Positions 8,361 through 17,131 of a DNA stretch of 32,091 bases are shown in pieces. Made by a program: the position numbers and the translations under genes. Origin of the DNA: Planctomycetota bacterium (GTDB taxonomy: Bacteria; Planctomycetota; Phycisphaerae; Phycisphaerales; SM1A02); assembly GCA_014381305.1 (NCBI GenBank), contig JACNLW010000066.1:1-32091 (forward strand), in the 5' to 3' direction. The notes below the pieces were generated by a model. It saw nothing but the letters and a program-made list of their open reading frames with translations, had not been told where the DNA came from and searched no databases. Each line of letters opens with the position of its first letter. The first letter of the stretch is position 1.

Positions 8361-9791
8361 ATGGCTTTTGACCTTGGCACAACAACCCTTAAAGATATCC
8401 TTCTTGCCCCCGATCCAGAGCAAGTCATTGGCACCTCAGTTTCAGTGAGTGGCTGGGTTCGATCACGCCGTGATTCAAAGGCTGGGCTCTCTTTTATTCA
8501 ACTTTCAGACGGCACGTGTTTTGATTTATTACAAATTGTTGCACCGAGCGATTTGGATAATTACGAATCTGAAGTATTGCAACTTACTACGGGCGCTTCA
8601 ATTGTTGCAACTGGTGAACTCGTTGCCTCGCAAGGCAAAGGACAAGCAGTTGAAATGCAGGCGAAGAACATCGAAGTGGTGGGGCTTGTTGAAGATCCAG
8701 ATACATATCCTGTTGCAGCGAAGCGCCATACGTTTGAATATTTACGAACGGTTTCACATCTCCGGCAACGAACAAATACATTTGCTGCAATCGCACGTGT
8801 TCGAGATTGTTTGTCTCAGGCAGTGCACCGTTATTTTTCAAGCAATCAATTTCTTTGGGTGCACACACCAATTATTACTGCGAGTGATTGTGAAGGCGCG
8901 GGTGAAATGTTTCGTGTTTCCACTCTTGATCAATTGAATGTTCCAAAAAGCGAAGAGGGTGGTGTTGATTTCGATCAGGACTTCTTTGGCAAGGAATCGT
9001 TTTTAACTGTTTCTGGTCAGATCAATGTTGAAACGTATGCGTGTGCATTGAGCCGAGTGTATACATTTGGGCCGACGTTTCGTGCAGAAAATTCCAATAC
9101 TTCAAGGCATTTGTCTGAATTCTGGATGATCGAACCTGAAATTGCATTTGCTGATTTGAACGATGACGCAGATCTTGCTGAAGATTTTTTGAAAGCGATT
9201 TTTACTGATTTGTTAAACGAGCGCGGAGATGATATGGCGTTCTTTCAGCAACGAATTGATAAAGGGTGTATTGAACGTTTGGAAAACTTTGTATCTGCAA
9301 GTTTCGAACGGATGGAGTACACCGACGCTATCACGGCACTGAAAAATGCGCAAGATAGCGGAAAGAAGTTTGATTTTAATGTTGAGTGGGGATGCGATTT
9401 GCAATCTGAACATGAGAGGTGGCTCACTGAAGAGCATGTTGGTAGACCAGTTGTGCTGATGAATTATCCAAAAGATATCAAAGCGTTTTACATGCGATTA
9501 AACGATGATGAAAAAACTGTTGCAGCAATGGATGTCCTCGCTCCGGGAATTGGTGAGATCATCGGCGGCGCGCAACGTGAAGAGCGCCTTGATGTGCTTG
9601 ATCGGCGTATTGCTGCCTGCGGACTTGATCCCGAACCATACTGGTGGTATCGGGATTTACGAAAATACGGGACGGTACCACACGCCGGTTTTGGTCTTGG
9701 TTTTGAGAGAACTATTCTGTATGCAACAGGCATGACAAATATTCGCGATGTGATTCCATTTCCTCGTGCCCCGAGGTCATGCGATTTCTAA
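8361..9791 (+). CDS. asnS: Asparaginyl-tRNA synthetase
   Basis: The protein is 476 aa, a class IIb aminoacyl-tRNA synthetase that charges tRNA-Asn. The N-terminal OB-fold anticodon-binding domain (about 20-115) has the usual [12 protein letters not shown] and LSDGT segments. The catalytic domain shows motif 2, [21 protein letters not shown]-like, with its arginine near residue 241, and motif 3, GFGLGFERT (about 443-451). It ends [11 protein letters not shown], the AsnRS signature. ATG 8361 is chosen because AGGAG lies 8 nt upstream and it begins the conserved region; an in-frame upstream start at 8271 adds a low-quality tail. It is divergent from the receiver-like gene across about 140 bp that must hold both promoters. 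Confidence 0.96.
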   Translation: MAFDLGTTTLKDILLAPDPEQVIGTSVSVSGWVRSRRDSKAGLSFIQLSDGTCFDLLQIVAPSDLDNYESEVLQLTTGASIVATGELVASQGKGQAVEMQAKNIEVVGLVEDPDTYPVAAKRHTFEYLRTVSHLRQRTNTFAAIARVRDCLSQAVHRYFSSNQFLWVHTPIITASDCEGAGEMFRVSTLDQLNVPKSEEGGVDFDQDFFGKESFLTVSGQINVETYACALSRVYTFGPTFRAENSNTSRHLSEFWMIEPEIAFADLNDDADLAEDFLKAIFTDLLNERGDDMAFFQQRIDKGCIERLENFVSASFERMEYTDAITALKNAQDSGKKFDFNVEWGCDLQSEHERWLTEEHVGRPVVLMNYPKDIKAFYMRLNDDEKTVAAMDVLAPGIGEIIGGAQREERLDVLDRRIAACGLDPEPYWWYRDLRKYGTVPHAGFGLGFERTILYATGMTNIRDVIPFPRAPRSCDF

Positions 9792-9957
9792 GAAACAGTT
9801 CTGATGCTGTGTAAAACACGTCCGATAACAAGCACGTATACGTTCTGTCACTTCATAAATTTTCACTGATATCACTGTTTTAGGAAACTAAACCTCGCTT
9901 TTGCCCGAACATGTAGATACAGTTGTTACTACTTACATGAAATTGGAGCAAGATTAG

Positions 9958-12900
9958 ATGATTCGATATATCAGTACCGTATTCGCCGTTGTGTGCATGG
10001 TTTTTGTGATGGCTGGATTCGCAGCAAAGCCAGATAAACCGCAGCAATATGATTACACCATTACCCTTGGCGAACAATCGTTTGATCCTCTCACTGAAAT
10101 GGAGCCAATGTCACTCGGGTGGGGATACTCCTCTCAAACTGGTGATGATCTCCGACTCATCCAATTTGATGGACCCATCCAAGAATCTTGGGTAGAGGCG
10201 ATGGAAGAGGCTGGTTTGAAACCAGTGCAGTACATCCATCCATTTACTTACATCACGTGGGCTACACCAGAAAGTAGAGACACTGCTTATCAAATCCCGC
10301 ACACTCGGTGGTCGGGAGATTTTGTGAATGGGTATCGGGTCCTTCCAAAGTGGAGGAATCTCAGTGCTACACCAATCAATGCTCGCATCATGGCATACAA
10401 AGGTGTAGACGTTGATGAAGTGATCGGGCAACTACAAAGTGTTGGTGCAACTCGCATCGAACACCGTGCCATAGATTCGCGTTTTGAAATCGTTTCATTT
10501 ATCACACCAGGAAATGCATTCAACGAAATTTCAAAAATACATGGTGTTTTTACTGTGCAACCAACACCAACCGATGGCGGTTTGCGAAGTGAAATGAGTA
10601 ACCAAGTAAACGCAGGAAATGTTGATGCAGGAAACAATGCTTTTCCTGGATATCGAGATTGGCTCTTCGGTGTCGGCGTGGATGGCAATGGTGTGACCAT
10701 CGCTATCGTTGATGGTGGCAGTGACCAAGATCATGCAGATCTAGCCGGACAGTTTGTTTCCTGTGCTGGACAAAGTTGTGGTGGCAGTGCATCAAGTTCA
10801 CACGGTACGCATACCGGAGGCATTGTCGGTGCAACAGGCGCATCTGGGACTACAGATAGTGATGGCTTTTTACGTGGGCAAGGTGTAGCGCCTGGCGTTT
10901 CACTCGTAGAGCAAGTGTACTCACCAACCTATCAACAAGCTGGGGGCATGACACTGCTCATGACAGAATCGTATCGAAATGGCGCAACTGCTTCGAGTAA
11001 TAGTTGGGGACCTTCTGGATCACCACAGGGGTATGACGTTGACACACTTGAAGTCGATGTTGCAATCCGAGACGCTGAACCAAACGAAGTAGGCAATCAA
11101 CAATTTTCTTACGTCCTAGCGATTATGAACGGCAATGGGGGCACGAGTACCCAAGGATCGCCTGACGAAGCAAAGAATATTTTTACAATCGGATCAACCA
11201 AAATGCGAACATCAAGTGGCTCGCAAGACACACAAATTAACGATATTTCGAGCAACTCAGCACACGGTCCATGCCTAGATGGGCGAACAATCCCACACAT
11301 GGTTGCACCAGGCTGCAACGTAGACTCTACAGTTCCCGGATCGCACGATTTAATGTGCGGTACATCTATGGCGTGTCCGCAAGTTGCAGGTGGTGTTGCA
11401 CTTTTTGTTGAGCAATACAGAAACTCTCAAGGTGAAGATCCAACACCTGCAATGATTAAAGCGGCGTTTACCGCTGCCGCTTCTGACCTTGCGGGCAATG
11501 ACGATGCAGATGGTGGAACACTCGGGCACCCATTTGATTCAAAACAGGGCTGGGGACGAATGGACTTGCCTGCAGTTTTAATCAACAGTGAAGGGTCAGT
11601 TCGGTACTACGATGCCCCAGTTGTGCTTGAACAAACTGGCGATCAATGGTCAGCTACTGTTTCACCTGTCGATCCATCCAGGCCGATGCGGATTATGTTG
11701 GTTTGGACAGATGCACTTGGTCACGGACTTGGTGGCAGTACACCTGCTTGGAACAACGATTTGGATTTAACAGTTTCAACTGGATTAAGCACATACAAGG
11801 GAAACAACATCGGCTCCCAAGGTTGGTCAACAACCGGCGGAAGCGCAGATAATAAAAATAACACAGAAGGTGTTTTTCTAGGGCCAACAGCGCCCGGTCA
11901 AGCAACGATCACTGTAACTGCAGCAAACCTTAACTCTGATGGTATTCCAGGTGAAGGTGATGGAATCGATCAGGATTTTTCTGTAGTTTGTTACAACTGC
12001 GCTGCTGAACCGGGGTTTTCAATTTCAGTTGATCCAAGCGAACAATCTGTTTGTGCGCCAGCAACAGTTGAATACACAATTCAAGTTGGGCAGCTCATGG
12101 GGTACGATCTTCCAATTACGTTGTCCGCTGAAGCGGCTTCTGGAATTTCAGCCACATTTTCTCAAAACCCAGTAACTCCACCTGCGAGTGTAACAATGTC
12201 AGTTTCAGTGTCTGGCCTAGTTGGCGATGGAACGCACACGATCGGTGTTGTTGGTTCTTCAACGGATGGGACTGCACACGATGCATCTGCAACTCTTGGT
12301 GTATCGAGTGGTTTGCCAGCAGTTGTTGCACTAACCCAACCATCAAATGGTGCAACAGATGAAGCAGTTTCACCCACGTTTTTCTGGCAAGCAGAAGCAG
12401 GCGTGAATACATGGCGATTCCAACTTTCAACAAGCGCTTCACCTGGGGGAATTGTGCACGATGCATCCAATATAGACATCTCTTCATATCAAGTACCAGT
12501 GATTCTTGAATCGAACACAACATACTACTGGCGCGCTAATGGTTCAAACAATTGCGGAGATGGTGATTGGGCAGCGTGGTGGTCATTTACAACAACTGAT
12601 GCGATGACTGTTTTACTTGTCGACGATGATGACAACAGCCCAGACGTACGAGCAGACTATATAGATATGATCACTGCAGCGGGCTTGCTGTATGAAGTTC
12701 ACGATACGCAAAATTCAAACAATGAACCTGATGCTGCAACGTTGCAGGGATATCCACTAGTCATTTGGTTTACTGGTGACGAGTGGGGTGGTTTTGCGGG
12801 ACCCGGCTCAGCTGGTGAAACTGCACTTGCTTCATATATAGATGCAGGTGGTCATCTGGTACTTTCTAGTCAGGATTACCTGTACGACAATGGCGTAACA

Positions 12901-13383
12901 GGATTTGGTAGTTCACATCTTGGCATTGAAAGTTTCACGAGTGATGTGGGTCAATCCACAGTGACAGGAGCGGGCGAACTCTTTGGCGACCTTGGTTCTG
13001 TTTCGCTCTCTTACCCATTTACGAATTGGAGTGATGTAGTTTCTCCCTCTTCAACAGCAGAACTTGCCTTTAGCGGTAACATGGGTGACGCTGGTGTCCA
13101 CAAAGATGGCGACCTTGGTGGTGCGATCTTCCTCGGTTTCCCAGTAGAAGCAATGAGTTCATCCGATCAACAGAACCTTGTTACTGCAATACTGAGTTGG
13201 CTTGGTGATACAGGCACCACTTGCGCTGCTGATTGCAACGGTGATGGATTTGTGGATGTTGTCGACATTCTAAGCATCATTGACGCATGGGGATCTAACA
13301 GTGGATGCGACACAAATGGCGATGGAGTCACCAATGTGATCGACTTACTCGAAGTTGTAGGTTCTTGGGGTGCATGCCCGTAA
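9958..13383 (+). CDS. Secreted subtilisin-like (S8) protease with C-terminal dockerin
   Basis: The protein is 1141 aa. An N-terminal signal peptide (about 1-22) implies export. A peptidase S8 domain has a complete triad: Asp252 in AIVDGGS, His282 in SSHGTHTGG and Ser470 in GTSMACPQVAGG. Next comes a P-domain-like beta segment (LVWTDALG...NNDLDLTV, about 575-600). Ig-like and fibronectin-like modules follow (about 685-880; LTQPSNGATDEAVSPTFFW, TTYYWRANG). A GATase/ThuA-like segment begins TVLLVDDDDNSPDVRADYID (about 882-1075). The end is a dockerin-like pair of calcium loops (DCNGDGFVDVVDIL and DTNGDGVTNVIDLL). An extracellular proteolytic role is likely; substrates are unknown. GGAG lies about 10 nt before the ATG. 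A stem-loop follows the stop. Confidence 0.93.
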   Translation: MIRYISTVFAVVCMVFVMAGFAAKPDKPQQYDYTITLGEQSFDPLTEMEPMSLGWGYSSQTGDDLRLIQFDGPIQESWVEAMEEAGLKPVQYIHPFTYITWATPESRDTAYQIPHTRWSGDFVNGYRVLPKWRNLSATPINARIMAYKGVDVDEVIGQLQSVGATRIEHRAIDSRFEIVSFITPGNAFNEISKIHGVFTVQPTPTDGGLRSEMSNQVNAGNVDAGNNAFPGYRDWLFGVGVDGNGVTIAIVDGGSDQDHADLAGQFVSCAGQSCGGSASSSHGTHTGGIVGATGASGTTDSDGFLRGQGVAPGVSLVEQVYSPTYQQAGGMTLLMTESYRNGATASSNSWGPSGSPQGYDVDTLEVDVAIRDAEPNEVGNQQFSYVLAIMNGNGGTSTQGSPDEAKNIFTIGSTKMRTSSGSQDTQINDISSNSAHGPCLDGRTIPHMVAPGCNVDSTVPGSHDLMCGTSMACPQVAGGVALFVEQYRNSQGEDPTPAMIKAAFTAAASDLAGNDDADGGTLGHPFDSKQGWGRMDLPAVLINSEGSVRYYDAPVVLEQTGDQWSATVSPVDPSRPMRIMLVWTDALGHGLGGSTPAWNNDLDLTVSTGLSTYKGNNIGSQGWSTTGGSADNKNNTEGVFLGPTAPGQATITVTAANLNSDGIPGEGDGIDQDFSVVCYNCAAEPGFSISVDPSEQSVCAPATVEYTIQVGQLMGYDLPITLSAEAASGISATFSQNPVTPPASVTMSVSVSGLVGDGTHTIGVVGSSTDGTAHDASATLGVSSGLPAVVALTQPSNGATDEAVSPTFFWQAEAGVNTWRFQLSTSASPGGIVHDASNIDISSYQVPVILESNTTYYWRANGSNNCGDGDWAAWWSFTTTDAMTVLLVDDDDNSPDVRADYIDMITAAGLLYEVHDTQNSNNEPDAATLQGYPLVIWFTGDEWGGFAGPGSAGETALASYIDAGGHLVLSSQDYLYDNGVTGFGSSHLGIESFTSDVGQSTVTGAGELFGDLGSVSLSYPFTNWSDVVSPSSTAELAFSGNMGDAGVHKDGDLGGAIFLGFPVEAMSSSDQQNLVTAILSWLGDTGTTCAADCNGDGFVDVVDILSIIDAWGSNSGCDTNGDGVTNVIDLLEVVGSWGACP

Positions 13384-13432
13384 GTCCGAAAACATCCTCG
13401 CTTTAACGCGATAAATACAGATTTTGACGATA

Positions 13433-13458
13433 AACACCCTCGGAAAGCCGAGGGTGTT
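13433..13458 (+). terminator. Stem-loop after the S8 protease gene
   Basis: A perfect 11-bp stem, AACACCCTCGG / CCGAGGGTGTT, with an AAAG loop starts about 50 bp after the protease stop codon. No proper T-run follows (GTCGTCC), so termination may be inefficient or factor-aided. Confidence 0.6.
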
Positions 13459-13533
13459 GTCGTCCGATATCGCAACTTTTGCATGATCTTTGACATTTGT
13501 CGAGCGAAAAGATGGTGATACACGATTATCAAA

Positions 13534-13656
13534 ATGTCGACGGTTAAGTTACCAACGTGGGTAACCCGAAGACGCTGCTATGGCGAACAGTCAACGGCAG
13601 TTTGGTACGCCTCGTGGATAAGAGGCATTGATTACGCAAAAGGGGTTTTGCCGTGA
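13534..13656 (+). CDS. Candidate 40-codon ORF overlapping the start of the B12-fold gene
   Basis: An ORF of 40 codons begins at ATG 13534. Its TGA (13654-13656) overlaps the GTG start of the next gene in a GTGA arrangement typical of translational coupling. The peptide begins MSTVKLPTWVTRRR and ends IDYAKGVLP; it is basic and has three Trp residues. No convincing ribosome site precedes it, and I do not recognise it. It may be a leader peptide, a small protein or chance. A second, shorter frame (13 codons, 13580-13621) is also open and even less convincing. Confidence 0.28.
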   Translation: MSTVKLPTWVTRRRCYGEQSTAVWYASWIRGIDYAKGVLP

Positions 13657-14357
13657 AGACTGATACTTTCCTAGAACAAATTTTCCCACTCTTGATTACT
13701 GGCGATCGCCCAAAAGCGCGAGCACTCGTTGGTGAAGCAATTACAAGTGGATGGACACCTGAAGAAGTTGCAGAGAATGGTTTTTGGCCAGCACTCGAAA
13801 CAATTCAATCACTGTATAGAAGCGACCAAATTACAAACCTTGCACATCATTATGCAACACGTTTGCTTCGTACGCTCGTTGACCAAGTACAAGCTGGCTA
13901 TCACAAACAACAAACGAATGGTAAATCAATTCTCTTGTTCTGCGGACCAAGCGAAGGTGATGACCTTGCAGCACAGATCGTTGCAGATCTCTGCGAAGCT
14001 GACGGTTGGCAAGTGAAGTTTGGCGGCGGTGGCGTTGCAGCAGATGAAATTCTCGCTGAAACAAACGAATGCAAACCAGATGCACTGTGCATGTTCTCAT
14101 CAGCTGCTTGTGATGCACCGCATATTCGTGGCATTATCGATACGATCAAAGAAGTTGGCGCTTGTCCCAATACGCAAATCGTTGTTGGTGGCGGTCTCTT
14201 TAATCGTGTCGAGGGTCTTGCTGAAGAAATCGGTGCAGACCTCTGGGCAAGTTCACCATCAGAACTCAAAGAAAAAATCATTACAGAATCTACACGCCGA
14301 GCAACGGAAGACCAACGCACTGTTGGACGAAATATTCGACCAAGTAAAGCCGCGTAA
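13653..14357 (+). CDS. B12-binding-domain-fold protein lacking the ligand histidine
   Basis: The protein is 234 aa and cytoplasmic. Residues 1-85 form a helical cap like the B12-binding helical domain of methionine synthase and CarH, including AHHYATRLLRTLV where the family usually has EHFATALLR. Residues 93-215 fit a Rossmann-like B12-binding domain: the first strand and loop ILLFCGPSEGDDLAAQ, FSSAAC at the SxL position and VVGGGLF with the GG motif. In the DxHxxG region the cobalamin-ligating His is replaced by Leu105 and the Gly by Gln108. Binding may thus be base-on, altered or lost. The start is GTG 13653, with AAGGGG 7 nt upstream. No partner methyltransferase, mutase or DNA-binding domain is attached or adjacent, so the function is open. 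Confidence 0.8.
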   Translation: MKTDTFLEQIFPLLITGDRPKARALVGEAITSGWTPEEVAENGFWPALETIQSLYRSDQITNLAHHYATRLLRTLVDQVQAGYHKQQTNGKSILLFCGPSEGDDLAAQIVADLCEADGWQVKFGGGGVAADEILAETNECKPDALCMFSSAACDAPHIRGIIDTIKEVGACPNTQIVVGGGLFNRVEGLAEEIGADLWASSPSELKEKIITESTRRATEDQRTVGRNIRPSKAA

Positions 14358-14381
14358 CGATACATAAACCTCTTTTCCGAG

Positions 14382-14418
14382 AATCCAACGAGCCTTCAAG
14401 GGCTCGTTGGATTTTTTT
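14382..14418 (+). terminator. Intrinsic terminator after the B12-fold gene
   Basis: A 10-bp perfect stem (CCAACGAGCC at 14385-14394 and GGCTCGTTGG at 14401-14410), extendable by A-T pairs, has a TTCAAG loop and is followed directly by ATTTTTTT. This is a textbook Rho-independent terminator and separates the gene from the tandem paralogs downstream. Confidence 0.92.
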
Positions 14419-14449
14419 ACGTTATGATTGTTTTATAGAGGAGTTTTAT

Positions 14450-16927
14450 ATGCATTACGCACGAACATTGATATTTTTTTTAGGGCTACTTCCAATATTT
14501 GTTTCATCAACGGTTTTTGGGCAAGCGATGCCAATGTTCAACGATCCGTTGAAGATTCGAGAAATAGAGCGATATGCTGAACGCCTTGAACTGACATCTC
14601 CACAGAAAGATGGGGTACTTCAGGCGTATGATCAATATGTGGTTGCTTACGCAAAAGTCCGGAAGGGTGAAATACAAAAATTTGAAGATTTTGTAACAGC
14701 GTTTATTGAAAATTTTGGTTTTATGCAATTTCAAATTCCAGAGCGAGAAGATATTCACGATTTGATTGCAAAAGGAAAGCGGGCAATGAAAAGTATTGAT
14801 CGTGTTGACAATATTTTTTTTGATTCAATACTTGGAATGTTGACGGAACGACAGCAACGAGTGTTAAAAAGAATTCGCAATGAACGGCAACTCGCAGCGT
14901 ATCGAATCATTGTCCTAGAGATGCTCTCAGAGTTTAACAAAAGTTCAAGCCCAAACATAACCCAACTCGTTCAACAAGTTGTGAAGGGGGAATCACTAGA
15001 AACCGAAGCATCTCTTGAATTGTATGAACAAAAAATGGTGCGGCATGCTGAAGGCTCACTTGAAGCAATGATCAAGGTTATTGACCAAGCGTTAGATATG
15101 GTTGATGAAATGGGTTTGCGCGGGATGGAACGCGAAGAGATGTTCATGATTTTTATGGACAAAGAACAGCTGGCTAATCTTGAAGCGAAGGGGAATATTC
15201 TCCTTGCGCCGTTGCAAAAGCAAGCAGCTGAGATCAGTGAACTTCATTGGAAAACATGGAAATCAATTGATTCTCAAATTGCAGAAGAGTACAGACGCCC
15301 ACTTGCGATGAAATATTTTCGCAGAGGTTTTTGGGAGCCGATTCGTGGATATGAGAAAATTGACAACCGTTTTAGAAAAGCGTTGGACATGAAATTGAAT
15401 GAGGGGCAGAAGCAAGAACTGCTTTCACTTCAAAAAGATTATGAAGACCGTAGTTTGTCTTTGGCTACAAAATATGCGAAACTTTTAGTTCAAGCGTGGG
15501 AGAAACGGACGATCGAGCAACAAAGAAAACGCACATCACCATTTGATGATCGAATCGCTCAAGCAGACGATGATCGAAAAAAACTTGTAGACACAACTAC
15601 CGCGCGTTTCGAAGGCATCCTTGGTTCTCATCTTGTAGCAGAACTTGACGGCAAAAAACGAAATGAAGAAAAAGCAGAAAATGGTATGATTAAGGTGACG
15701 AAGGAAGATGGTTCGGTCTATTACGACGACGACCCAGCAGTAGATAAAACTAAAAAAGTTGATGCAGCGTCAAAACCGATTAAAGTAAATCTTGTTGGGG
15801 GTGTAAACATTCCAAAACCTATGGGAAGCACATTTGCAAAAGATATTGCGTTGCAACTGGGTCTTGGAACTGAAGGTGAGGATATTGTCAACGCACTCTT
15901 TACTGATTATCGTGAAAAATACAATGCATACTACGATACACTCAAAGCTGAATGCGTAACATTTGATCAAAACAAATCGCTTGGTTTAGGTGCACGTTTG
16001 AAAAAGAAACAGGATCTAACAAACAAGGCAAAAGAAAAAGTGACCGACTTGGAAGTTGCATTTTTTGATGATTTGGCAGTTGTGACTGGGTTTGAAAGAG
16101 ACGATCCACTTGTGCAAATGCTAGAGCAGTTTAGGATGAGAAAACGAATCACAAGCACTGGAAGTAGGTACGGTTGGGGTCGATCCACCGACAAGGTTCT
16201 AGACCTTGTCGATGTTTTTGTAATTGATGATGAGCCACTGGTTTTGACAGAAAACGGAAAAGCGATCCTAGACAAAATGATGCTCGAATACCAACAACAA
16301 GCAGATGTGCAATTTCAAGAAATTGTCCAAGCTGAGTATGACATGAACCATTTTTCAGATGCAATGATGCTTGCTAGTGAGTTCAGCAAAACTCCCATGA
16401 ACACTACTGACATGCAAAAAAAATGGAGTGACGCATTCACAGCAATACGCGCGGCAAAACAAAATCTTATTCGATCCAACCAAGTACTCGTTGATACGTT
16501 ACTCAGTGAAATTCCACAGGAAGATTACTGGACAGTCAGGATGCACTATGTAAAAGTTGCGTATCCAAATATTTTTGAAGACAAAGGTGAAGTCACGACT
16601 ATTCTAGAGGCAGCAAGTGCAATTCAATCTCTTGACGGGGCGCAGCAGGGCGAAATTACAAGAATGCAGGAGCAGTATCGCCAACAATATTGGAATCTTT
16701 GCGAGTCAATGATCGTGATGAATGAAGCTGCAGTGTTAGAAGAAAGTAATGGTAGTATGATCTCACAGAGTGCGATGAAAAATAAGATCGATGAAGAGAA
16801 ACTACGATTTGAGCGTTCTGAATTGAACGATCGAATGCGCATGCGACTTCGCATGGTGCTGAGTGAGGATCAAATCAAGCACGTGCCTGGTCTGCGACCT
16901 GCTGTGACTGCGAGTGCTGAAAAATAA
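14450..16927 (+). CDS. Secreted helical LTxxQ-like repeat protein, paralog 1
   Basis: The protein is 825 aa and of unknown function. A signal peptide (about 1-25, cleaved near VFG-QA) implies export. The mature part is almost all helix, rich in Lys, Glu, Gln and Met. Four related units are visible, at about 40-150, 305-400, 465-560 and 720-815. Each has an LTxxQ- or LNxxQ-like helix, a Tyr-rich helix and often an FFDxILGMLTERQ-like helix. The pattern recalls Spy/CpxP LTxxQ proteins, though that link is only by resemblance. An AGAGGAG site precedes the ATG. It is the upstream member of a tandem pair with 17132-19786; the mature N-terminus (QAMPxxxDPxKIRExER) is conserved between them. The last 35 codons are nucleotide-identical to those of the paralog. 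The stop codon runs into the first palindrome. Confidence 0.82.
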   Translation: MHYARTLIFFLGLLPIFVSSTVFGQAMPMFNDPLKIREIERYAERLELTSPQKDGVLQAYDQYVVAYAKVRKGEIQKFEDFVTAFIENFGFMQFQIPEREDIHDLIAKGKRAMKSIDRVDNIFFDSILGMLTERQQRVLKRIRNERQLAAYRIIVLEMLSEFNKSSSPNITQLVQQVVKGESLETEASLELYEQKMVRHAEGSLEAMIKVIDQALDMVDEMGLRGMEREEMFMIFMDKEQLANLEAKGNILLAPLQKQAAEISELHWKTWKSIDSQIAEEYRRPLAMKYFRRGFWEPIRGYEKIDNRFRKALDMKLNEGQKQELLSLQKDYEDRSLSLATKYAKLLVQAWEKRTIEQQRKRTSPFDDRIAQADDDRKKLVDTTTARFEGILGSHLVAELDGKKRNEEKAENGMIKVTKEDGSVYYDDDPAVDKTKKVDAASKPIKVNLVGGVNIPKPMGSTFAKDIALQLGLGTEGEDIVNALFTDYREKYNAYYDTLKAECVTFDQNKSLGLGARLKKKQDLTNKAKEKVTDLEVAFFDDLAVVTGFERDDPLVQMLEQFRMRKRITSTGSRYGWGRSTDKVLDLVDVFVIDDEPLVLTENGKAILDKMMLEYQQQADVQFQEIVQAEYDMNHFSDAMMLASEFSKTPMNTTDMQKKWSDAFTAIRAAKQNLIRSNQVLVDTLLSEIPQEDYWTVRMHYVKVAYPNIFEDKGEVTTILEAASAIQSLDGAQQGEITRMQEQYRQQYWNLCESMIVMNEAAVLEESNGSMISQSAMKNKIDEEKLRFERSELNDRMRMRLRMVLSEDQIKHVPGLRPAVTASAEK

Positions 16928-17076
16928 ACTCACCGGGGGTGAGTTAAAAAATAAACTCACCGGGGGTGAGTTAATCGTGAAAATTATAAAAAGTTGACCC
17001 CGGGTGAAATAATCGTTGATTCTGCAACGCGAGGTGATCAAAAGCAAATGGACACGATTAATTCACCCGCGGTCTA
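16823..17076 (+). repeat. 254-bp perfect direct repeat, copy 1
   Basis: This copy is identical, base for base by eye, to 19682-19935 (offset 2859). It covers the last 35 codons of paralog 1, the stop codon and 149 bp of downstream DNA with four palindromes. The identity starts abruptly inside the coding sequence and stops at the end of the fourth palindrome. About 25 bp of weaker similarity follows. Confidence 0.95.
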
Positions 17077-17097
17077 GGATATTTCACCGCGGGTTAG
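16927..17097. repeat. Palindrome array 1 (ACTCACC-NNN-GGTGAGT family)
   Basis: Two perfect 19-bp palindromes, AACTCACCGGGGGTGAGTT, lie at 16927-16945 and 16954-16972. Three degenerate members follow, all with a 3-nt G/C spacer: TTGACC-CCG-GGTGAA at 16994-17008, TTCACC-CGC-GGTCTA at 17062-17076 and TTCACC-GCG-GGTTAG at 17083-17097. A longer inverted repeat is superimposed: GGTGAGTTAATCGTG at 16965-16979 pairs with CACGATTAATTCACC at 17053-17067 at 14 of 15 positions. On the minus strand the perfect palindromes are followed by TTTATTTTT runs, so they could form terminators in that direction. The rest of the gap between the two paralogs holds only the possible promoter of paralog 2. Confidence 0.9.
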
Positions 17098-17126
17098 TTT
17101 ATTTCCATTGAATTTACAATTATAAT
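17098..17126 (+). promoter_or_regulatory. Possible promoter of paralog 2
   Basis: A perfect TATAAT lies at 17121-17126, only 5 nt before the first candidate ATG (17132). A weak -35 (TTTATT, 17098-17103) lies at 17-bp spacing. If used, transcription would begin almost at the start codon, giving a leaderless message. The palindrome at 17083-17097 would then be centred near -43. The region is A/T-rich, so a chance match is possible. Confidence 0.35.
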
Positions 17127-17131
17127 ACAAT

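Noticed and set aside
9834-9843. ACGTATACGT palindrome after asnS as an operator or terminator
   Set aside because: It is a single 10-bp palindrome without a T-run or a second copy; too little to support a function.
13384-13652. Cobalamin riboswitch upstream of the B12-fold gene
   Set aside because: No B12-box-like conserved segment (GCCACTG) or matching fold is visible; the region holds a simple hairpin and a short ORF.
16927-17097. CRISPR array
   Set aside because: Repeats are palindromic, unevenly spaced, partly degenerate and lack unique spacers of constant length; no cas genes are present.
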